In this document: one piece after another, positions 1 to 5,228 of the stretch
How positions within the stretch are numbered: the first letter of the stretch is position 1
Layout of the letters: each line of letters starts with the position of its first letter
The notes under the pieces: model-generated
What the model was told of the DNA's origin: nothing
The model's database searches: none
What the model saw: only the letters and a program-made list of their open reading frames with translations
Program-made: the position numbers and the translations under genes
Source: Rhodobiaceae bacterium UBA6963
Lineage (GTDB): Bacteria > Pseudomonadota > Alphaproteobacteria > RS24
Direction: 5' to 3'
NCBI GenBank assembly: GCA_002450335.1
Contig: DJZB01000051.1
Location: 50,679 to 55,930 of the forward strand
DNA: 5,252 nucleotides

Positions 1-258
1 CTTTCTATGGAATTGGTTGTCGGTATTGTGGTAGGCGGTTTTATTGGTTGGTGGTTGGATAAATGGTTATCGACCAAACCGATTTTTTTGCTGGTCATGC
101 TACTACTGGGTATGATAGCAGGTGTGTTGAATATGTTACGGACAGCCCGTGACATGAGACAAGTTCTAGGGGTTGATGAAACTCCGGTTTCTGAGGTTGC
201 AACGCAAGCGACAACAGAAACAAAAAATAAGACTGAAGAGCATTCTGACGGCTCTTAA
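1..258 (+). CDS. atpI: ATP synthase protein I (AtpI), 5' end cut by window edge
   Basis: AtpI is a small inner-membrane protein encoded at the head of many F0 operons. It is linked in other bacteria to c-ring assembly and possibly Mg2+ handling, and is not part of the finished enzyme. The visible 85 codons contain two membrane segments. The first is Gly-rich (VVGIVVGGFIGWWLDKWL) and ends in the WxLDxWL signature. The second (PIFLLVMLLLGMIAGVLNML) leads into LRTARDM, followed by a hydrophilic, Thr/Glu-rich tail. The ATG at 7 is probably internal: the frame is open to position 1 (Leu-Ser before the Met), and family members have a charged N-terminal stretch of a few dozen residues before the equivalent of 'SMELVVG'. 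The stop lies in the right arm of a 6-bp hairpin (236-241/251-256). The gene is 85 bases upstream of atpB on the same strand, as expected for an alphaproteobacterial F0 operon. Identity is confident; the true start lies outside the window. Confidence 0.88.
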   Translation, partial: LSMELVVGIVVGGFIGWWLDKWLSTKPIFLLVMLLLGMIAGVLNMLRTARDMRQVLGVDETPVSEVATQATTETKNKTEEHSDGS

Positions 259-333
259 AATCAGTTCAGAGAGATTGTTTTCGGGCATATCACCAGACAG
301 GTAATACCACTGGCAGATAAGTCCCCAAGATAC

Positions 334-346
334 GGAGTAAAAATTG
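334..346 (+). promoter_or_regulatory. Ribosome binding site and TTG start of atpB
   Basis: GGAG at 334-337 is followed by a 6-base A-rich spacer and TTG. This placement decides for the TTG start over the ATG at 407, whose upstream bases show no Shine-Dalgarno match. A TTG start usually lowers initiation, which would suit subunit a because it is needed in one copy against many c subunits. That last point is inference. Confidence 0.7.
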
Positions 347-1144
347 GCTTCTAAATCTCACGGTGAGGCACATGGGCAAGATGCCGGCGGATTCAATGTG
401 GATCCAATGCACCAATTTGAGGTTCACGCAATTTATGAACTGCCACCAGTGGCGGGAATTGATGTGTCCTTCACCAACTCATCTCTCTGGATGATGATTG
501 CTATAACCTTAGCCTCTCTTTTGTTTATTTTTTCAGCGCGCAAGCCCACGCTTGTTCCCGGTAGGTTACAATCTTTTGGTGAACTGACTTATGAATTTGT
601 TGCCAATATGATCAGGGATAATGCCGGCAAGGAAGGCATGAAGTATTTTCCTTTTGTCTTCACGCTTTTTGTCTTTGTGCTGTTTTGTAACATGCTTGGC
701 ATGATCCCTTATTCCTTCACGGTCACCAGCCATCTTATTGTTACATTTGCACTGGCTTCAGCTGTGTTTTTACTCGTTACAGGTGTTGGTTTTATCCGTC
801 ACGGCGTAGGCTTTTTAAAGCTGTTTGTGCCGTCGGGTATCCCCGTGGCGCTCTTGCCGCTTTTGGTGGTTATTGAGCTTATCTCATATCTTACCCGCCC
901 GGTCAGCCTGTCGGTGCGTCTGTTTGCCAATATGATGGCTGGACACACAATGTTAAAAGTTTTTGGCGGCTTTGCCGTTGCTTTCCTGTCCGCTGGAGGT
1001 GTGATGTCTGCCGGAGCGATTGCTCCTATTGCCATGATGGTTGCCTTTACAGGGCTGGAATTTCTAATTGCCTTTTTGCAGGCCTATGTTTTTACGATTT
1101 TGACCTGCATTTACTTAAATGATGCCATTCATTTGGATCACTAA
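344..1144 (+). CDS. atpB: ATP synthase F0 subunit a (AtpB)
   Basis: Subunit a forms the proton half-channels next to the c-ring in the inner membrane. The 266-residue product has the family architecture: a membrane segment around residues 48-64, another around 102-123 (FPFVFTLFVFVLFCNMLGMI), further helices at about 130-150 and 166-185, and the long C-terminal helices. The diagnostic motif LSVRLFANMMAGH (188-200) carries the essential Arg192, the counterpart of E. coli aArg210. The C-terminal block GLEFLIAFLQAYVFTIL (237-253) and ending YLNDAIHLDH are also typical. The start is TTG: a GGAG at 334-337 sits 6 bases upstream, whereas the in-frame ATG at 407 (Met22 of 'DPMHQFEVH', where many relatives begin their conserved part) has no comparable ribosome site. 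The first 21 residues are hydrophilic with two His (SHGEAHGQ). The next gene, atpE, begins 43 bases downstream. Confidence 0.96.
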   Translation: MASKSHGEAHGQDAGGFNVDPMHQFEVHAIYELPPVAGIDVSFTNSSLWMMIAITLASLLFIFSARKPTLVPGRLQSFGELTYEFVANMIRDNAGKEGMKYFPFVFTLFVFVLFCNMLGMIPYSFTVTSHLIVTFALASAVFLLVTGVGFIRHGVGFLKLFVPSGIPVALLPLLVVIELISYLTRPVSLSVRLFANMMAGHTMLKVFGGFAVAFLSAGGVMSAGAIAPIAMMVAFTGLEFLIAFLQAYVFTILTCIYLNDAIHLDH

Positions 1145-1156
1145 CTTTAACCAACC

Positions 1157-1187
1157 GCCCAGATGGGCACATAAATGGAGAGAAACT
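1157..1187 (+). promoter_or_regulatory. atpE translation-initiation region with small upstream hairpin
   Basis: In the 43-base gap before atpE, GCCC (1157-1160) and GGGC (1165-1168) form a perfect 4-bp GC stem with the tetraloop AGAT. An unstructured A-rich stretch follows, containing GGAG at 1177-1180, 7 bases before the ATG. atpE must be translated more than its neighbours, and in E. coli its leader is a known enhancer. A similar role here is inference from position only. Confidence 0.4.
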
Positions 1188-1415
1188 ATGGAAGCAGAAG
1201 CAGCAAAATATATCGGCGCAGGCATTGCATGTATTGCCCTTGCAGGTGCAGGTATTTCAATCGGTACGATTTTTGGTAATTACCTTGCCGGTGCCCTTCG
1301 CAATCCTTCAGCAGCACAAAGCCAGTTCCCGAATCTTCTTCTCGGCTTTGCTCTGGCAGAAGCGACTGGCCTGTTTGGTCTTATCGTTGCACTTATTCTG
1401 CTGTTTGTTGTTTAA
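1188..1415 (+). CDS. atpE: ATP synthase F0 subunit c (AtpE), proteolipid
   Basis: Subunit c assembles into the rotating ring that carries protons through F0. The 75-residue product has two hydrophobic helices joined by the polar loop ALRNPSAAQ containing Arg38-Asn39-Pro40, which contacts the rotor stalk. Helix 1 has the Gly-rich packing motif GAGISIGTIFG (20-30). Helix 2 carries the proton-binding carboxylate Glu58 in FALAEATGLF. The residue after Glu58 is Ala rather than the Ser/Thr of Na+-binding rings, so H+ coupling is expected. The ATG at 1188 is chosen because GGAG at 1177-1180 lies 7 bases upstream and the protein then begins MEAEAAKYIGAG as in relatives. The frame is open back to 1119 inside atpB, but that extension is not membrane-compatible and has no ribosome site. 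The gene lies between atpB (43 bases) and atpF' (22 bases). Confidence 0.97.
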   Translation: MEAEAAKYIGAGIACIALAGAGISIGTIFGNYLAGALRNPSAAQSQFPNLLLGFALAEATGLFGLIVALILLFVV

Positions 1416-1437
1416 GTTAACGAACAGAGAGACATAA

Positions 1438-1929
1438 ATGCCTCAGCTCGATCCGGCATCCTTTGCGCCGCAACTTGTCTGGCTGTTTATCAGCTTTGTT
1501 GCCCTGTATTTTCTGCTGGGTCGTTTTGCCTTGCCTAAAATCGGGGGCGTTATCAAAGCGCGACAGGACAGACTAGATGACGATTTAAGTCAGGCAGAAA
1601 CCTATCGGCAGGAAGCCGAACAGGCTATGGCTGATTATGAAACGGCGCTGGCGGAAGCCAGAAGCAAAGCTGCCGAGATTATTCAAGAAGTCAGGGATGC
1701 AACCGCTGCTGAACTGGCTAAGCAAGAGGCAGAGCTTGAGGGGAAACTCTCTGCTCAGGCAACTGAGGCAGAGGCACGTATTCAAGCGTCCCGTGAGGCG
1801 GCATTAACAGGTATTCAAGAGACGGCTGAAGCAGTCGTCGCCGAGATTGTCCAAATGACCATAGGTCAGGACGTTAAGGAAGATGCTGTTAAAAAAGCCG
1901 TCTCAGAAGAAATGAACAACCGGAGATAA
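1438..1929 (+). CDS. atpF': ATP synthase F0 subunit b' (AtpF', also named AtpG or AtpX)
   Basis: This is one of two different b-type subunits that form the heterodimeric peripheral stalk (b/b') in alphaproteobacteria and phototrophs, tying F1 to the membrane sector. The 163-residue product begins MPQLDPASFAPQLVWLFISF, the typical b' opening, with a single membrane anchor at about 12-28. A short turn (LGRFALPKIGGVI) follows, then a long, highly charged Ala/Glu-rich helix at about 40-145 (for example DDDLSQAETYRQEAEQA) suited to a coiled coil. The ending is polar (EEMNNRR). The ATG at 1438 has a purine-rich GAGAGA stretch (about 1427-1432) as a modest ribosome site. It starts 22 bases after atpE, and only 3 bases separate its stop from atpF. 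It is told from b by the N-terminal LDP...PQLVWL block and by its position directly after atpE. Confidence 0.93.
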   Translation: MPQLDPASFAPQLVWLFISFVALYFLLGRFALPKIGGVIKARQDRLDDDLSQAETYRQEAEQAMADYETALAEARSKAAEIIQEVRDATAAELAKQEAELEGKLSAQATEAEARIQASREAALTGIQETAEAVVAEIVQMTIGQDVKEDAVKKAVSEEMNNRR

Positions 1930-1932
1930 CGC

Positions 1933-2418
1933 ATGAGTTTTGACGCTTCCTTTTTTGTCGCTATTTCTTTTGCTCTTGTCATTCTTGGGTTTCTAAAACT
2001 CGGATTGCCCGGGCGTGTAGCATCTATGCTTGATGAGCGCGCTGATAAAATCCGTGAAGAACTTGAGCAGGCACAAAATCTTCGTGATGAGGCACAAGCC
2101 TTGCTGAAAAACTATCGGCAACGTGTCAAAAAGGCAGAAGAAGAATCTCGGTCAATGATTGAACAGGCCAAGCTTGACTCTGAAAAAATGGCGGAAGATG
2201 CCAAGGTTGCCTTGCAGGCTCGACTGGAAAGAAAAACTCGTCAGGCTGAAGATAAAATCGCGCAAGCGGAGGCTCAACTTTCTCAAGAAATTCGAGCCGT
2301 GTCCGCGGAGCTTGCCATCTCAGCGGCCGGTAAGCTTATCAGTGAGAATTTGACCACTGAGACCGCTGATAAAATCCTCAATAATTCAATTCAAAACGTC
2401 AGCAGTCATCTTAACTGA
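1933..2418 (+). CDS. atpF: ATP synthase F0 subunit b (AtpF)
   Basis: This is the second stator-stalk subunit, partner of b'. The 161-residue product has a short periplasmic start, one membrane anchor at about 7-22 (FFVAISFALVILGFLK), and the conserved turn into MLDERADKIREELEQAQNLR (32-51). A continuous charged helix runs to about residue 145, with DEAQALLKNYRQR typical of alphaproteobacterial b subunits. The C-terminal part (AISAAGKLISENL) matches the delta-binding end. GGAG at 1922-1925, overlapping the last codons of atpF', stands 7 bases before the ATG. The 3-base gap suggests the two stalk subunits are made in coupled, near equal amounts. The last 33 bases overlap the end of the convergent transglycosylase gene. 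No F1 genes follow, consistent with the separated F0 and F1 operons of alphaproteobacteria. Confidence 0.94.
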   Translation: MSFDASFFVAISFALVILGFLKLGLPGRVASMLDERADKIREELEQAQNLRDEAQALLKNYRQRVKKAEEESRSMIEQAKLDSEKMAEDAKVALQARLERKTRQAEDKIAQAEAQLSQEIRAVSAELAISAAGKLISENLTTETADKILNNSIQNVSSHLN

Positions 2419-4179
2419 TCTGCTTTTCCCGTTTTTTGTTTCGGCCTGCATGTCTGGTTGACTACGATATATCGGCCATTCTCCAGAGGCGAGTTCATCA
2501 AGGCTCGGACTGGATTGATTGAGCCTATCTCTGTAAATCCAGAGATTGGCCATAACCTTTTGGACATATAGTCGTGTTTCTGGCGCCCGCATGCTTTCCA
2601 TAAACAATAGCGGGTCTTGAGCTCGACCAATTTCCCGCGCCCATCTTTTTACATTACCGGGGCCGGCATTATAGGATGCGAGCACTTTAATCAGATTATT
2701 TTCCATGCTCTCTTCGCTCAATAATTTGAACAGATAGGTTTGCCCGATATCAAGATTTATCGGGATATTGTAAAGACGGTCACGCCCCGATCTGTATCGG
2801 AATTTCCTGTCACCTGAGACAAAAGCAGCTGTGGCAGGCATAATTTGCATCAATCCGCGCGCTCCAGCACGCGACTTGGCACGCGCTTTAAAGCGGCTTT
2901 CTTGTCGGATAAGGGCGAAAATAAGCGCTTTATCAACTTTGTAATCTGCTGATGGCATATAATCATGTATTGGAAAATAACCTTCCGGGAGCACATGAGG
3001 CGTACGTTCATTGCCATATTCTAGTATTTCGGTCATGGCGAGTTCAACGGCTGAAAGTTTGAGGTCAATTGCAAGTTCAAGCAAAGCCTTTTGCTGTGGC
3101 TGGGTTAGTCGGTTTCTGATATTGAGCAATTCAAGTTCAGTCAATTCCTGCTGGTCAGCCTCAAGAAGTTTAAGTGCACGTTGAACGGCATCCAGGTTTT
3201 CAATGGTTTCAGATTCTTGCAAACTGGTTTGTGTCCAAGAGAATGCGACAGGCCCGTTCAAGCGGCGATAGGCCAAAAGGCCATAGAAATCATTACCACC
3301 ATATTTAACAGCTTCTCCAAGCATTAGGGTGGCTTCAGGATTTTTGTTCAAGGCGAGGTAACTGCGTGCGGCCCAGACCGAGGCGGCGGCGCGGTGACGG
3401 TTTTTAGCATTTTCATTTTCAGATAGATTAGTAAAATGCGTAACGGCGAGGTTGAATTTGTTGAGACGCCATGCCGCCAGACCTGCATGCCAGTCAGACA
3501 GCGTAACAACATGACGGCTTCGGGTCGCGAGTTGTGCTATTTCTAAAGCCTTTGACGGCTTACCTTCAATAAAATACGAGCGGGCGATTTTAGAGCGCAA
3601 TAAATCTGTTTCAGCTGCAGAGAGTTGTCTATCCACTGCTCTTTTGGAAATATAACGCAAAGCCTGTGTCGGGCGTTCGCGGTAAGTTAGTCGGTTCACC
3701 TCACGCCGTATGCGTCTTGTACTGCGCTTATAGAAAGTCCGAAAAGTTGGCAGAGACGAGGCGTAAGTTTGGTTATAAATCCGTGCTGGGGGCGGTTTTG
3801 GCATTCGTGCGCCCTTTGGACGGCGTTTCTTTGCAAGATGATAAACTTGCCATGCGCCCGGATGATCGGCATATTTTTTAAGCCAGTCACGCAATTCCGG
3901 CCATTTGGAGCGATAAGCCGTTGGATGCATATATCTCAGGCGATAAACATGCCCGAGCAAAGATGTGTCGTCGAGTTCTCTGATGAGCCTGTCAGCAGAT
4001 GCCCATTTGGCGCTTTCCTGTAATTCGAAAATTCTTTCATAGAGTTCGTGATCCGGTTGTTTTGGAGGTGGTTGATAAGCCGGTCTAGGTTCAGGTGGGC
4101 CGAGTGTCCGAGCCTCAGCCAGCGTGCCGCCACCTAAAAGCAATAAACTTATAAATAACAGAGAGGAAAATAGACGCAT
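2386..4179 (-). CDS. slt: Soluble lytic murein transglycosylase (Slt-type, GH23), exported
   Basis: The enzyme cleaves the MurNAc-GlcNAc bond of peptidoglycan in the periplasm, forming 1,6-anhydroMurNAc ends. The 597-residue protein starts with a signal peptide (MRLFSSLLFISLLLLGGGTLAEA), probably cut after AEA near residue 23. No lipobox Cys is present, so the protein should be soluble. A Pro-rich linker follows, then a long helical region (about 40-400) like the superhelical U-domain of Slt70. The C-terminal SLT domain (about 410-550) has all family motifs: ALIRQESRF with catalytic Glu427, GLMQIMP (442-448), SYNAGPG (502-508) and ETRLYVQKV (534-542). The ATG at 4179 is preferred because it overlaps the stop of the upstream glycosylase gene as TGATG. 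A TTG one codon earlier (4182) is possible. A basic linker (KKRRPKGAR, about 118-126) is the only oddity in the helical region. The 3' end overlaps atpF by 33 bases. Confidence 0.93.
   Translation of the reverse strand: MRLFSSLLFISLLLLGGGTLAEARTLGPPEPRPAYQPPPKQPDHELYERIFELQESAKWASADRLIRELDDTSLLGHVYRLRYMHPTAYRSKWPELRDWLKKYADHPGAWQVYHLAKKRRPKGARMPKPPPARIYNQTYASSLPTFRTFYKRSTRRIRREVNRLTYRERPTQALRYISKRAVDRQLSAAETDLLRSKIARSYFIEGKPSKALEIAQLATRSRHVVTLSDWHAGLAAWRLNKFNLAVTHFTNLSENENAKNRHRAAASVWAARSYLALNKNPEATLMLGEAVKYGGNDFYGLLAYRRLNGPVAFSWTQTSLQESETIENLDAVQRALKLLEADQQELTELELLNIRNRLTQPQQKALLELAIDLKLSAVELAMTEILEYGNERTPHVLPEGYFPIHDYMPSADYKVDKALIFALIRQESRFKARAKSRAGARGLMQIMPATAAFVSGDRKFRYRSGRDRLYNIPINLDIGQTYLFKLLSEESMENNLIKVLASYNAGPGNVKRWAREIGRAQDPLLFMESMRAPETRLYVQKVMANLWIYRDRLNQSSPSLDELASGEWPIYRSQPDMQAETKNGKSRSVKMTADVLN
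2401..2427 (+). terminator. Candidate intrinsic terminator of the atp F0 operon, overlapping the atpF stop
   Basis: AGCAGTCA (2401-2408) pairs with TGA-CTGCT (2416-2424, with T2419 bulged) around a 7-base loop. TTTT follows directly (2424-2427), and another T-run lies at 2432-2437 after CCCG. The atpF stop codon is part of the stem. The stem is only 8 bp with a bulge and the T-tract is short, so efficiency is uncertain. It is the only such structure seen at the junction. Read leftward, the stem is followed only by GACGTTTT, so it could act weakly for the opposing gene too. Confidence 0.4.
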
Positions 4180-5156
4180 CAATCTGTTCCGTCCAAGTTA
4201 ACTGCTTGTGCGTGGGGCGTGGTTGAAAGTTTTTTTTGTAGACTGCATAAATCTTGCCAAGTCTCAGCTTTACGCGCAGGGTTTCTCAGCAAATAGGCTG
4301 GATGTAAAATCGGCAAGGTAGGAATATCACGGCCTTTGATGTTAATGTCTTGCCATGAGCCGCGTAATTTTGTGATGCCGAGTGTGCTGTCCAGCATTTC
4401 TTTGGCTGAAACCCCTCCAACGAGAACAAGGATGTCCGGTTGAACCAGTTCAATATGACGCAACAAAAAAGGGCGACATAAAGCTGTCTCGTCAGGGGTC
4501 GGGGTTCTGTTTCCGGTTGGACGCCAGGGCACAAGATTGGTGATATAGATGTCGTTACGATTAAGCCCGATAGCGGCAAACATTTTATCCAGCAATTTAC
4601 CACTGCGCCCGATAAACGGTTTACCTTCGCGGTCTTCTTCACGACCGGGGGCCTCGCCAACCAACATGATTTTGGCTGCGGGGTTGCCATCTGAAAAAAC
4701 AGTGTTTTTGGCTGCACGCTTTAACGCACACCCTTCAAAAGCTTCCATTGCTTGCTTTAATGCGTCTAGCGTATCGGCCTGTTGAGCAGCATTTTCTGCC
4801 GCAGAAATATCCCCGGCTTCAGCCATGTTTTCTCGCAGTACTGCCGGTGCCACAGGGCGCGCCTTGGGTAAATCACTTGGCATGTCATCGTTTTGTCTCT
4901 GAGGCTCAATAACGGGGGGAGAAACCAATGGTGCTGCTTTCTGAGAGTTGGGTTGCTGTTGAGGTTGGGGCTCATACGCAAATGTTTGTGTCGACATATG
5001 GCTTTCAAACCGGTTAACCGGTTCGGCCTCAAGAAATACATTTACCCCGGCATCTATTTGGAATTCCAAGGCACGAACCATGTCTATATAGTCGGCATGA
5101 CTGATATGCGTCTGTTGAGGTTCTTGCGGTGTGTCTGTCACAGGGTGGTTATCCAA
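4179..5156 (-). CDS. Uracil-DNA glycosylase, family-4-like, lacking two Fe-S ligand cysteines
   Basis: The enzyme removes uracil from DNA as the first step of base excision repair, in the cytoplasm. The 325-residue product has a short conserved N-terminal segment (about 27-50, RALEFQIDAGVNV...EPVNRF) and a Gln/Pro-rich low-complexity linker (about 60-100). The catalytic domain covers about 130-312: motif A GEAPGREED (167-175) with GKPFIGRSG, then TNLVPWRPTGNRTPTPDE, LVLVGGVSAKEML, and motif B HPAYLLR (285-291). Against the Thermus enzyme pattern, Cys143 and Cys227 are kept but the other two cluster positions are Phe140 and Trp211. The start is uncertain. TTG at 5156 is the first possible one (an in-frame TAA lies at 5175-5177) but has no clear ribosome site. 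GTG at 5141, with GGA 10 bases upstream, or ATG at 5081 are alternatives that keep the conserved part. The stop overlaps the slt start. Function is confident at family level. Confidence 0.9.
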   Translation of the reverse strand: MDNHPVTDTPQEPQQTHISHADYIDMVRALEFQIDAGVNVFLEAEPVNRFESHMSTQTFAYEPQPQQQPNSQKAAPLVSPPVIEPQRQNDDMPSDLPKARPVAPAVLRENMAEAGDISAAENAAQQADTLDALKQAMEAFEGCALKRAAKNTVFSDGNPAAKIMLVGEAPGREEDREGKPFIGRSGKLLDKMFAAIGLNRNDIYITNLVPWRPTGNRTPTPDETALCRPFLLRHIELVQPDILVLVGGVSAKEMLDSTLGITKLRGSWQDINIKGRDIPTLPILHPAYLLRNPARKAETWQDLCSLQKKLSTTPHAQAVNLDGTD

Positions 5157-5162
5157 ATCAGT

Positions 5163-5187
5163 ATCTATACAGCTTTATAATATAGAT
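5163..5187. repeat. 25-bp dyad, ATCTATA-N11-TATAGAT
   Basis: This is a perfect 7-bp inverted repeat (5163-5169 and 5181-5187) with an 11-base spacer, starting 7 bases upstream of the glycosylase TTG codon and covering its candidate -10. It could be an operator half-site pair or a weak hairpin in the leader. The arms are AT-rich, so it may be incidental. Confidence 0.35.
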
Positions 5188-5207
5188 TTGTTCGTCAGTC
5201 GTTTAAA
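5179..5207 (-). promoter_or_regulatory. Candidate sigma70-type promoter for the uracil-DNA glycosylase-slt unit
   Basis: Read leftward, TTTAAA (5207-5202, 4 of 6 to TTGACA) is separated by exactly 17 bases from TATATT (5184-5179, 5 of 6 to TATAAT). This would put transcription start near 5172, giving a leader of about 16 bases before the TTG start. The surrounding 60 bases (5161-5220) are 25% G+C, so AT-rich hexamers arise easily here and the call is tentative. Confidence 0.35.
5190..5204. promoter_or_regulatory. Candidate LexA (SOS) box, GTTC-N7-GTTT
   Basis: GTTC at 5190-5193 and GTTT at 5201-5204 are separated by 7 bases, matching 7 of 8 defined bases of the alphaproteobacterial LexA site GTTC-N7-GTTC. 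It lies between the candidate -35 and -10 of the glycosylase promoter, where repressor binding would block transcription. One mismatch and a search space of about 100 bp on both strands mean chance is not excluded (several per cent). Confidence 0.3.
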
Positions 5208-5228
5208 ACATCTATTTTTACAGTGTGA

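Noticed and set aside
236..256. AAGAGC/GCTCTT hairpin at the end of atpI as a terminator
   Set aside because: It is a perfect 6-bp stem with a 9-base loop but is followed by AAAATCAG rather than a T-run. The downstream atpB is clearly in the same operon layout.
7..258. ATG at 7 as the true start of atpI
   Set aside because: The frame is open to the window edge, and the family has a charged N-terminal stretch before this point. The Met aligns inside the first conserved block.
259..343. Internal promoter in the atpI-atpB gap
   Set aside because: TTGTTT (275-280) has no acceptable -10 at 16-18 bases; the best AT-rich hexamer, GTAATA at 301, is 20 bases away.
1119..1187. Longer atpE reading frame starting at 1119 inside atpB
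   Set aside because: The extra 23 residues are not like subunit c and have no ribosome site. The ATG at 1188 has GGAG 7 bases upstream and gives the standard 75-residue protein.
3666..4133. Several 65-84-codon frames on both strands inside the transglycosylase gene
   Set aside because: They lie wholly within a well-supported gene, lack ribosome sites, and encode no recognisable domains.
5176..5181. Rightward promoter with a perfect TATAAT
   Set aside because: No -35-like hexamer occurs 16-18 bases upstream, and no rightward gene is visible before the window ends.
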